Source: Bacteroidaceae bacterium (GTDB lineage: Bacteria > Bacteroidota > Bacteroidia > Bacteroidales > Bacteroidaceae). From it: a stretch of DNA of 7,000 bases. Within the stretch, counting starts at the first letter, position 1. The number at the start of each line of letters is the position of its first letter. This document shows positions 1 through 5,990 of the stretch, in pieces. Under the pieces are notes generated by a model. It was not told where the DNA came from. It did no database searches and saw only the letters and a list, made by a program, of their open reading frames with translations. The translations under genes and the position numbers were made by a program. The stretch covers positions 1 through 7,000 of the forward strand of contig JAILIJ010000102.1 of assembly GCA_024695315.1 (NCBI GenBank), read 5' to 3'.

Positions 1-181
1 GTTTTTTTGGGGGGGGACTGAACAAGAGGTATTTCTTCCAATTTGCTTATTATAAAAGTTAGGGGGTAACGCTAATTTAACGCGTGTTAAATGGGCGTTT
101 AATATACATTTAATTAGTGTTATTTATTTGCAAAAACGAAATGTGCAAAAAAATGACAAAGTCTTGTTTCTTCTTTTATAT

Positions 182-215
182 TGTGTTCGCTAAAACTTTG
201 TCTTTTTAGCGCACA
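182..215. repeat. Imperfect hairpin, 8 + 4 bp
   Basis: CGCTAAAA (188-195) is complementary to TTTTAGCG (204-211) across an 8-base loop. After a two-base bulge (TT, 186-187), TGTG (182-185) can pair with CACA (212-215). Neither side is followed by a T-run, so it does not look like an intrinsic terminator. Its role is unknown. Confidence 0.5.
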
Positions 216-239
216 TTCATGCAGAACATTTTATTCATC

Positions 240-330
240 ATTGCGGAAGAATTTCTTCATTCCTACAGGGCAATTCTATGCCTATTGCGAAACATTTCTT
301 AAAATCACGGCGTGATTCGGGAATTTCTTC
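240..330 (+). repeat. Three degenerate copies of an ATTGCG...ATTTCTT unit
   Basis: Similar segments occur at 240-258 (ATTGCGGAAGAATTTCTTC), 284-300 (ATTGCGAAACATTTCTT) and 315-330 (ATTCGGGAATTTCTTC). They differ by small indels and substitutions. The core GAATTTCTTC occurs at 249-258 and 321-330, and again at 1781-1790 in the rpsB-tsf gap. A perfect palindrome with a one-base centre, AATCACG-g-CGTGATT (303-317), lies between copies two and three and runs into copy three. This could be decayed repeat DNA or chance in AT-rich sequence. Confidence 0.3.
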
Positions 331-462
331 CTGAATAATAGAACTATTCCTGCTGAACTTTACAAAAAATATTGCGCTCAAATGAAAGCATTATCCAGCA
401 TTAAGTGTCTCATCATAGCTTATGACTAAAAATGCTAACAGATCTTACTTGTTTAATCAACG

Positions 463-501
463 TTTGAGCAGTGTTTGAGCACCGCTCAAACACTGCTCAA
501 A
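463..501. repeat. Perfect 18-bp inverted repeat with nested heptamers
   Basis: TTTGAGCAGTGTTTGAGC (463-480) is the exact reverse complement of GCTCAAACACTGCTCAAA (484-501), with a three-base ACC centre. Each arm contains the heptamer TTTGAGC (or its complement GCTCAAA) twice, separated by AGTG or CACT, so the element holds four copies in mirror arrangement. The right arm is followed by only two further A residues, so as a plus-strand RNA it is not a terminator. On the minus strand the stem is followed by a mixed sequence. It could be a REP-like dispersed palindrome, a protein-binding site or a cruciform-prone element. No adjacent transposase is visible. Confidence 0.85.
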
Positions 502-626
502 AATCATTCTCATCAACGCCGTTGACAATCAGCTTACTCTTTTCTAAATAAATTCATCGAACTCACGTTATTTACATTTCTTGCAGAAATGTTTTTTAAA
601 AGGGTTGATAAATTGCTTGAGGATAA

Positions 627-660
627 GTTGCCTTGTTGCCTATGTTGCCTTGTTACATTT
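627..660 (+). repeat. Short tandem repeat, GTTGCCT units
   Basis: The units are GTTGCCTT (627-634), GTTGCCTAT (635-643), GTTGCCTT (644-651) and a diverged GTTACATTT (652-660). The 11-mer GTTGCCTTGTT occurs at 627-637 and 644-654. It lies just beyond the tsf terminator and outside any gene. Copy number may vary between strains, which is an inference from its form. Confidence 0.6.
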
Positions 661-703
661 ATATAAAGTATACGGCTTGTTTATATTTGTAAGCAAAATA
701 AAA

Positions 704-727
704 GGCTGTCAGTATAAACTGACAGCC
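704..727 (-). terminator. Intrinsic terminator of the rplM-rpsI-rpsB-tsf unit
   Basis: GGCTGTCAGT (704-713) and ACTGACAGCC (718-727) form a perfect 10-bp stem with a four-base loop. Read on the minus strand the stem is followed by a T-rich tract (TTTTATTTT). It sits 26 bases after the tsf stop codon. The plus-strand side (CTTGTTTTA) is also somewhat T-rich, so some termination from the other direction is possible. Confidence 0.9.
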
Positions 728-753
728 CTTGTTTTATCCTATCATGTTGCGTA

Positions 754-1746
754 TTACTCTGCGCGGAGAGTGTAACGCTTGAAGTCTGTGATAGTAAGGT
801 CCTTGTCAACAGACTGGAGATACTGCTGAACAGTAACCTTAGAGTCGTCGATGTAAGCCTGGTCGAGAAGACAGTTCTCCTTGAAGAACTTGTTAAGCAT
901 ACCCTTAGCGATGTTCTCGATCATCTGCTGTGGAAGGTTTGCAGCCTTCTCCTCAGCAACAGTCTTCTTGATTTCCTTAGCCTTAGCTACGTCCTCAGCT
1001 GTGATCCATCCCTTGCCAATGTTAGACTCCATGTGCTCCTCAGAGTCAACGTGTGCTGGGTTGATACCTGCCTTCTTAAGAGCAGCCTCAACAGCCTTAG
1101 CAATCTGATTCTCCTTAGCCTTCTCGATGTCAGCAGCGTACTCAGCGTCGATAGTAGCCTGTGGTACAGACTTCTCGTCGAGAGCTATTGGGTTCATAGC
1201 AGCAACCTGCATAGCTACGTTCTTACCAACCTGTGGGTCAGCAGCCTTATTGAGGGCGATGAGAGCGCAAAGGAAGTTACCGTTCATGTGGTTGTAAACG
1301 ATGATGTTGTCACCTTCAACAGTAGCGTATCCGTCGAGTTCCATCTTCTCACCTGTAACACCAGAGCGGTTAACAACAGCTTCAGCAACAGTATCGTTAC
1401 CAAGCTTAAGGTTCTTAACCTCATCGAGAGTCTTAGCCTTAGCTGCAACAGCAGCGTCGATGATCTGGTTTGCGAGTGCTACGAAGTCAGCATTCTTTGC
1501 TACGAAGTCAGTTTCACACTTGAGAGCGATCATAGCAGCGAAGTTACCGTTTACCTTTGCGAGTACGCAACCTTCAGCTGCCTCACGGTCAGAGCGCTTA
1601 GCTGCAACCATCTGTCCTTTCTTGCGAAGGATTTCCATAGCTGCGTCGAAATCGCCGTTAGCCTCAGTAAGAGCCTTCTTACAGTCCATAAGACCAGCCT
1701 GAGTCTTCTGACGAAGCTTATTGATGTCTGCTAATGTAATAGCCAT
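754..1746 (-). CDS. tsf: Elongation factor Ts (EF-Ts)
   Basis: EF-Ts is the cytoplasmic guanine-nucleotide exchange factor that releases GDP from EF-Tu so that EF-Tu can reload with GTP and aminoacyl-tRNA. The 330-residue product opens with the UBA-like N-terminal domain (about residues 1-55), including the family signature LRQKTQAGLMDCKKAL at 11-26; a Q stands where many homologues have G (TGAG). The second signature, CETDFVAKN, is at 77-85; Asp80 and Phe81 match the numbering of the E. coli residues that contact the EF-Tu G domain. The rest is the core and dimerisation region. It is longer than the roughly 283-residue E. coli protein. The ATG is preceded by an A-rich stretch without a clear Shine-Dalgarno site. 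It is the last gene of the operon, 82 bases after rpsB, and is followed by a strong terminator. Confidence 0.98.
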   Translation of the reverse strand: MAITLADINKLRQKTQAGLMDCKKALTEANGDFDAAMEILRKKGQMVAAKRSDREAAEGCVLAKVNGNFAAMIALKCETDFVAKNADFVALANQIIDAAVAAKAKTLDEVKNLKLGNDTVAEAVVNRSGVTGEKMELDGYATVEGDNIIVYNHMNGNFLCALIALNKAADPQVGKNVAMQVAAMNPIALDEKSVPQATIDAEYAADIEKAKENQIAKAVEAALKKAGINPAHVDSEEHMESNIGKGWITAEDVAKAKEIKKTVAEEKAANLPQQMIENIAKGMLNKFFKENCLLDQAYIDDSKVTVQQYLQSVDKDLTITDFKRYTLRAE

Positions 1747-1765
1747 AATTTTCTTGTTGTTAAAC

Positions 1766-1805
1766 GTTAAAAGTGAAACGGAATTTCTTCTATTTCACTT
1801 TTAAC
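1766..1805 (-). promoter_or_regulatory. Large intercistronic hairpin between rpsB and tsf
   Basis: GTTAAAAGTGAAA (1766-1778) and TTTCACTTTTAAC (1793-1805) are exact complements, giving a 13-bp stem. Inside the 14-base loop GAA (1781-1783) can pair with TTC (1788-1790). In the mRNA the hairpin ends 19 bases before the tsf ATG and is not followed by a U-run, so it is not a standard terminator. It could be an mRNA processing or stability element, a partial attenuator or a translational control element that sets tsf output relative to rpsB. The structure is seen directly; the role is inferred. Confidence 0.7.
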
Positions 1806-1828
1806 TATGTGATTAATTCTTTTTCTGA

Positions 1829-2605
1829 TTACTCAGCAGTTTCTGCAGGAGTCTCTGCTGCCTTCTCTGCCTTTGCTGCCTTCTTTTCACCAGCAGCTTC
1901 CATGTCAACCTTCTCAGCCTTACGCTCGTCAAGACCTTCCTTGATAGCGCCACAAACAGCGTCGAGGATTACCTCTACTGACTTTGAAGCGTCATCGTTT
2001 GCTGGGATAACGAAGTCTACGTTGTTTGGATTAGAGTTAGTATCTACGATAGCGAATACTGGAATACCAAGACGGTTAGCCTCGCTAACTGCGATGTGCT
2101 CCTTCATTACGTCTACAACGAAGAGTGCAGATGGAAGACGAGTAAGGTCTGCGATAGAACCGAGGTTCTTCTCGAGCTTAGCACGCTTACGCTGAATCTG
2201 GAGGTTCTCACGCTTAGAGAGCTTTGCGTATGTACCGTCAGCAATGAGCTTGTCGATGTTAGCCATCTTCTTAACTGCCTTACGGATAGTAGGGAAGTTA
2301 GTGAGCATACCACCTGGCCAACGCTCGATTACGTATGGCATATTAACTGACTGTGCCTTTTCAGCAACTACTTCCTTAGCCTGTTTCTTAGTAGCAACAA
2401 AAAGAATTCTCTTTCCACTCTTTGCAATCTGCTTGAGAGCATCTGCTGCAGTCTCAGTCTTTGCAACTGTCTTGTGGAGGTCGATGATGTGAATGCCGTT
2501 ACGCTCCATGAAGATATAAGGAGCCATAGCTGGATTCCACTTACGCTTGAGGTGACCGAAGTGTGCACCTGCTGCGAGCAATGTATCGAATGATGTTCTT
2601 GCCAT
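1829..2605 (-). CDS. rpsB: 30S ribosomal protein S2
   Basis: S2 binds the head-body junction of the 30S subunit, assembles late and is needed for S1 binding in organisms that have S1. From the chosen start the protein has 258 residues. The N-terminus MARTSFDTLLAAGAHFGH aligns with the usual S2 start, followed by WNPAMAPYIF (23-32), RWPGGMLTNF (95-104) and the C-terminal signature within 158-206, including EHIAVSEANRLGIPV (169-183) and DTNSNP (188-193). Residues 222-258 form an Ala/Glu/Lys-rich tail. The frame stays open to an ATG at 2695, which would add a Lys-rich 30-residue extension with no S2 similarity. I prefer the ATG at 2605, whose AAAATTATGGC context is the same as that of tsf. It follows rpsI by a 220-base structured gap. 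Confidence 0.97.
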   Translation of the reverse strand: MARTSFDTLLAAGAHFGHLKRKWNPAMAPYIFMERNGIHIIDLHKTVAKTETAADALKQIAKSGKRILFVATKKQAKEVVAEKAQSVNMPYVIERWPGGMLTNFPTIRKAVKKMANIDKLIADGTYAKLSKRENLQIQRKRAKLEKNLGSIADLTRLPSALFVVDVMKEHIAVSEANRLGIPVFAIVDTNSNPNNVDFVIPANDDASKSVEVILDAVCGAIKEGLDERKAEKVDMEAAGEKKAAKAEKAAETPAETAE

Positions 2606-2823
2606 AATTTTGTTTTTTTTAGTCTGGAATTGGAATAAATTCCTTTCTCCAGAGTTGTTTACTTTCTTTTTAGTTAATAATTTTTTGTTAACCAACCAGT
2701 GAGTAGCTGAATATATTATATTTAGGTCTCGCTGGTTTAGATGCTAAACGATAAGTCTTTAAGCGACAATTTTCTTTGTTTCTGTGCCGTATAATATATA
2801 ATGTATATGGCGCAAAGTACAAA
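2606..2823 (-). promoter_or_regulatory. Structured rpsB leader with possible internal promoter
   Basis: This long gap between rpsI and rpsB is unusual in an otherwise compact operon. A weak promoter candidate has TTTG at 2820-2823, 19 bases, then TATATATT at 2793-2800; it matches the -7 consensus only in part. Downstream, GTTTAG/CTAAAC (2735-2740 with 2744-2749) makes a 6-bp hairpin, extended by TCGCT/AGCGA (2729-2733 with 2762-2766). The same bases can instead pair as CCAGTGAG with CTCGCTGG (2696-2703 with 2728-2735, one mismatch), so two folds compete. A further hairpin has CTGGA/TCCAG (2624-2628 with 2648-2652) around GGAAT/ATTCC (2632-2636 with 2639-2643) and lies 18 bases before the ATG. 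S2 autoregulation through an rpsB leader is known in E. coli; applying it here is inference. Confidence 0.5.
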
Positions 2824-2825
2824 TA

Positions 2826-3218
2826 TTAACGCTTAGAGAACTGGAATCTACGACGTGCCTTTGGCTGACCTGGCTTCTTACGCTCAACAGAACGTGGGTC
2901 ACGAGTTATGAATCCTTCTGCACGGAGAGCCTTCTTATCGTCTGCATTGATCTTAACGAGTGCACGAGCGATAGCGAGGCGAAGTGCCTGTGACTGGCCA
3001 GTGTAACCACCACCATTGAGGTTTACTAGGATATCGTACTTCTCAGCAACACCGAGAAGGTTGAGTGGCTGTTTAACAACGAACTGAACGAGTTCAGATG
3101 GGAAATATTCCTTGAGGTCACGCTTGTTGATTGTGATCTTACCTGTACCTTCTGAAAGGTACACGCGTGCAACGGCGCTCTTACGACGGCCGAGTGCATT
3201 AATATAATTTACTGCCAT
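2826..3218 (-). CDS. rpsI: 30S ribosomal protein S9
   Basis: S9 is a 30S head protein whose C-terminal tail reaches into the P site and contacts the tRNA anticodon stem-loop. The 130-residue product matches the family length. Visible hallmarks are LGRRKSAVARV (9-19), the signature GGGYTGQSQALRLAIARAL (69-87), TRDPRSVERKKPG (105-117) and the basic C-terminus ending in QFSKR, whose Ser-Lys-Arg is the conserved P-site contact. It starts only 10 bases after the rplM stop, the usual L13-S9 pairing. The sequence AAGAAAGG lies almost directly against the ATG, too close for normal Shine-Dalgarno use, and overlaps the end of rplM. Confidence 0.98.
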   Translation of the reverse strand: MAVNYINALGRRKSAVARVYLSEGTGKITINKRDLKEYFPSELVQFVVKQPLNLLGVAEKYDILVNLNGGGYTGQSQALRLAIARALVKINADDKKALRAEGFITRDPRSVERKKPGQPKARRRFQFSKR

Positions 3219-3228
3219 ACCTTTCTTA

Positions 3229-3690
3229 TTACTTTAATAGGTTAATATCGATTGAAACTGGGCTCTGAGCCTGCTTGTCATGCTCTGCACCTTCGAAGAT
3301 GTAAAGATTGTTGAGAACCTTTGCACCGAGCTTGCCCTTTGGAAGCATACCCTTTACAGCGTGACGAAGGATCTTCTCATAACCGTTTACACGCTTAGTC
3401 ATTTCGAGTGCTGTAGCCTTCTTCTGACCGCCTGGGTAACCTGAGAAAGTAATGTAAACCTTGCTGTTCATCTTGTCTCCTGAGAGAACAATCTGATTAG
3501 CGTTGATGATGATTACGTTATCACCGCAATCCATGTTTGGAGTAAAGCATGGCTTATACTTACCACGCAAAATCTTAGCAACCTTTGAGCTGAGACGACC
3601 AAGTGTCTGACCTGCTGCGTCTACAACAACCCACTGCTTGTTTGCAGCTTCTGTGGTTACGTAGTTTGTCTTTAAACTTAAAGTGTTCAT
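3229..3690 (-). CDS. rplM: 50S ribosomal protein L13
   Basis: L13 is an early-assembling 50S protein that binds 23S rRNA. The 153-residue product is slightly longer than the E. coli protein of 142, mostly through the N-terminus and a short C-terminal end. Family features are WVVVDAAGQTLGRLSSKVA (20-38), LRGKYKPCFTPNMDCGD (41-57), SGYPGGQK (83-90) and the signature AVKGMLPKGKLG (111-122), then the EGAEHDKQAQSP region (133-144). It is the first gene of the ribosomal unit. The start is set by the family N-terminus; the context before it is A-rich (AGATTTAAAGA). A long leader of about 185 bases separates it from its promoter. Confidence 0.98.
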   Translation of the reverse strand: MNTLSLKTNYVTTEAANKQWVVVDAAGQTLGRLSSKVAKILRGKYKPCFTPNMDCGDNVIIINANQIVLSGDKMNSKVYITFSGYPGGQKKATALEMTKRVNGYEKILRHAVKGMLPKGKLGAKVLNNLYIFEGAEHDKQAQSPVSIDINLLK

Positions 3691-3877
3691 TCTTTAAATC
3701 TTTGTTTTGTTGTTACTTTAAATAATTTGTCTGTCCACAGTGTTACCTGTAGTTTTAATGGCGAGATGGCTTCTTGTCCATCACGCTTCAGTGCTCACGA
3801 ACCACAATCCCGGCTAATAGGATATGCTATTCACACACTGATTTGGGCCACATTTCTGTGTCCCCGATAATAATCGG
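3691..3877 (-). promoter_or_regulatory. Long structured 5' leader of rplM
   Basis: The predicted transcript has about 185 untranslated bases before rplM. Several stems can be read. CCGAT/ATCGG (3864-3868 with 3873-3877) sits at or near the 5' end. AATAG/CTATT (3816-3820 with 3827-3831) lies inside a region closed by CAGTG/CACTG (read on the minus strand; plus-strand 3836-3840 and 3789-3793). A strong hairpin has GATGG/CCATC (3765-3769 with 3778-3782), extended past an A-A mismatch by GCG/CGC (3761-3763 with 3784-3786). The last 60 bases before the ATG are A-rich and unstructured. A leader that binds L13 or S9 for feedback control is plausible; I do not recognise a named RNA family. Confidence 0.45.
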
Positions 3878-3881
3878 CTTG

Positions 3882-3913
3882 CAAATGTACGACATTTTAC
3901 GTTTTTGACCAAC
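3882..3913 (-). promoter_or_regulatory. Bacteroidetes-type promoter for rplM operon
   Basis: On the minus strand GTTG (3910-3913, one base off TTTG) is followed by 20 bases and TACATTTG (3882-3889), an exact TAnnTTTG -7 box. The spacing fits the housekeeping sigma factor of Bacteroidetes. Transcription would begin near 3877. It is divergent from the promoter of the CotH gene, with only 15 bases between the two -33 boxes. Confidence 0.7.
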
Positions 3914-3928
3914 GTTTTTTTGTGTTTT

Positions 3929-3960
3929 TTTGCTCCTTTTATCTGTTTTTCTTAATTTTG
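3929..3960 (+). promoter_or_regulatory. Consensus Bacteroidetes promoter for CotH gene
   Basis: TTTG (3929-3932), a 20-base spacer and TAATTTTG (3953-3960) match the TTTG / TAnnTTTG consensus at every fixed position. Transcription would begin around 3965, leaving a leader of about 20 bases before the ATG at 3987. This also argues against translation from the in-frame TTG at 3930, which lies inside the promoter. Confidence 0.78.
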
Positions 3961-3986
3961 CACCAAATAATAGAAAATTTGTATCG

Positions 3987-5990
3987 ATGAATAAAACTTT
4001 ATTTTCAGCAATCTTATTTTTTGCTATATCTTTCTTTACGAAGATATCTGCTCAAAATTATTCACGCTTGACTAATCTTCCACATGTTATAATTAACACT
4101 TTTGGAGGTCGGGCTATCACAAGTAAGGAATATTATATTTATGCCACAATGTACTATGTGGACGAAAATGATAATGTTACGCAATACGACTCAATGGAAA
4201 TTCGTGGCCGTGGTAATTCTACTTGGGACGTAGCAAAAAAGCCTTATAGAATAAAATTCCATAGTAAGGAAAAATTCCTCGGCAAAGGATATGCTAAGGC
4301 TAAGAGTTGGACTCTTATTGCTAATGCGTTGGACAAGACACTCGTGAGAAATGCCGTAACTTTTCTAATGGGTGATTTTCTCGGTTTGAAATATAATCCA
4401 GCAAGCAAATATGTTGATTTGACGCTTAACGGAACTTATCTTGGTAACTATATGATTAGTGACCAGGTTGAGGTCCGTAAAAATAGAGTTGAGGTTACTG
4501 AACAGGAGTATCCACTTCCTGAAGATGCAGACATTACTGGCGGATATCTTATGGAAGTTGATGGATTCAAGGATGGTAACTGTTTTGTAACATCAAGATA
4601 TCAGGTTCCTATTCGTGTTCACTATCCAGATGAGGATGAGATTGCCGATGCTCAAAATGCGTATATCAGACAGTACATGAATGATTTTGAATCCGTGTTA
4701 GCAAGTGATCTTTTCGATGATCCAGAACTAGGATATCGTCGCTTGGTTGACTCTGTATCACTTGCTAACTGGTTTATTGCTACAGAGGTAAGTGGTAATA
4801 TTGACGGATATTATTCAACATATTTCTATAAGGATAGAGGTGACTCTCTTCTGTATTGGGGTCCTTTGTGGGATTATGATATTGCCTATGCTAATGACAA
4901 TAGAAAGGGAGATACTAGTAAGAGCCTTATGACGGATGTGGGCTTCGGACAGACAAAAATGTGGATTAACCGTATGTGGAACGATCCATGGTTTGGAGCT
5001 CTTGTCAACAGACGATATAAGGAAGTTACAGATGCTGGACTTGAAGCATATATGTATAATAAAATCGATTCCCTTGTTGAACTGACAACAGAATCAAGAG
5101 AATTGAATTATCAAAAATGGGGTATCTCTACGCGATACCTTAGAGAATATATTTTGTATTCTTCATACGACAGTTATATTACTTTCTTAAAATCATACAT
5201 TAAGACTCATATTGCTTACCTGAAAACTGCTTTTGCAGCTAAGGAACCAGAAAAACCTACTCCAGATTTTGAGGCCGACGAAAGGTATTATTACAGAATA
5301 AATAATGCTAATACTTCTATGGCACTTTCCGCTGTGAATGGACAGGCATGTACTTGGACTACTAGTTCTGATAATCAAAACCAGCAATGGAAGATTGTGG
5401 CCGTCGAAGATGGATATTACATGATTATAAACAGAAGCAACGGACTTGCCTTAAATGACCCTACTACAGGTAATACTACTGCAACCACAAACATAGGAAC
5501 AGCTCTTAATGTAGCTACGGCCGACGCTTCTGATGATGCACAATTATGGTATTTCACACCACAGGGAACAGCTGGATATTATAATATCACAAATAAGCAT
5601 ACTCAGCATACTCTTAACCTTGAAGGTGGAGGACGTTCTAATGGAACAAAGGTTATTAGCTATATTACGGACTCAAGGAATGGTTTAAGCATGAATCGTC
5701 TTTGGTATATTTTGGAAGATGAAGAGATTGAAGAAATGCCTGACGAGATTGCAAGTGTTGAACCTGCTGAATATGCCCTCGCTTATAATCCAAATACTAA
5801 AGTTCTACATTTTGGAAGTGCTACTCCAGACTTGCTTACATTTAGAGTAAGCGTATATTCTGTTTCTGGTATGTTGGTTAAGACATTTATAGCCGGTGAA
5901 CAATGTTCAGTAGCTGATCTGCCTTCTGCTGTATATATTGTAAAATGGAATGCAGGAGGTGCGCAGCGTAGTACCAAGTTAAGATTGTAA
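3987..5990 (+). CDS. Secreted CotH kinase-like protein with ricin-type trefoil and T9SS sorting domain
   Basis: The 667-residue product has a signal peptide (1-22, hydrophobic core LFSAILFFAISFF, likely cut after SA). Residues about 28-415 form a CotH domain: IRGRGNSTW (72-80), KKPYRIKF (84-91), ALDKTLVRN (114-122), GTYLGNYMISDQV (149-161), GGYLMEVDG (185-193) and WGPLWDYDIA (291-300), whose two Asp (296, 298) resemble the metal-binding acidic residues of this atypical kinase fold. Residues 433-577 look like a ricin-type beta-trefoil with QQW (466-468), QLW (519-521) and a degenerate RLW (571-573). An acidic linker (577-593) leads to a C-terminal sorting domain (about 596-667; VYSVSGMLVKT, LPSAVYIVKW) typical of type IX secretion cargo. 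Spore-coat CotH phosphorylates other proteins; the substrate here is unknown, and a carbohydrate-binding surface role is inference. The ATG at 3987 is chosen because it follows the promoter and begins the signal peptide. The stop overlaps the next gene. Confidence 0.93.
   Translation: MNKTLFSAILFFAISFFTKISAQNYSRLTNLPHVIINTFGGRAITSKEYYIYATMYYVDENDNVTQYDSMEIRGRGNSTWDVAKKPYRIKFHSKEKFLGKGYAKAKSWTLIANALDKTLVRNAVTFLMGDFLGLKYNPASKYVDLTLNGTYLGNYMISDQVEVRKNRVEVTEQEYPLPEDADITGGYLMEVDGFKDGNCFVTSRYQVPIRVHYPDEDEIADAQNAYIRQYMNDFESVLASDLFDDPELGYRRLVDSVSLANWFIATEVSGNIDGYYSTYFYKDRGDSLLYWGPLWDYDIAYANDNRKGDTSKSLMTDVGFGQTKMWINRMWNDPWFGALVNRRYKEVTDAGLEAYMYNKIDSLVELTTESRELNYQKWGISTRYLREYILYSSYDSYITFLKSYIKTHIAYLKTAFAAKEPEKPTPDFEADERYYYRINNANTSMALSAVNGQACTWTTSSDNQNQQWKIVAVEDGYYMIINRSNGLALNDPTTGNTTATTNIGTALNVATADASDDAQLWYFTPQGTAGYYNITNKHTQHTLNLEGGGRSNGTKVISYITDSRNGLSMNRLWYILEDEEIEEMPDEIASVEPAEYALAYNPNTKVLHFGSATPDLLTFRVSVYSVSGMLVKTFIAGEQCSVADLPSAVYIVKWNAGGAQRSTKLRL

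Larger units (their letters stand above)
1..700. other. AT-rich intergenic region without a supported gene
   Basis: No reading frame here looks like a protein. The longest, 581-775 on the plus strand, encodes a low-complexity hydrophobic peptide and runs over the tsf terminator into the antisense of tsf, so I reject it. Tiny frames at 141-209 (22 codons), 219-302 (27 codons) and 382-429 (15 codons) have no family features. What the stretch does hold is a T7-G8 homopolymer at 2-16, hairpins at 182-215 and 463-501, odd-centred palindromes at 246-258, 303-317 and 513-525, degenerate copies of an ATTGCGgaAgaATTTCTT-like unit, and GTTGCCT repeats at 627-660. It may be the 3' flank or upstream region of a gene left of the window. 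Confidence 0.6.

Noticed and set aside
141..302. Leader-peptide-like frames at 141-209 and 219-302
   Set aside because: Both are very short, have no ribosome-binding support and no plus-strand gene follows; the next gene runs the other way.
581..775. 64-codon plus-strand frame starting at 581
   Set aside because: It has low-complexity hydrophobic content, includes the GTTGCCT repeat and the tsf terminator, and ends inside antisense tsf.
1033..1734. 233-codon plus-strand frame opposite tsf
   Set aside because: It is the antisense shadow of tsf, produced by the biased codon use of a highly expressed gene, with Ser/Leu/Val-rich composition and no family features.
2606..2695. N-terminal extension of S2 from the ATG at 2695
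   Set aside because: The added 30 residues are Lys-rich, unlike S2, and cover the hairpins of the leader; the conserved S2 start is at 2605.
3930..3986. TTG start at 3930 for the CotH gene
   Set aside because: It lies within the -33 to -7 promoter region and would place 19 residues before a good signal peptide.
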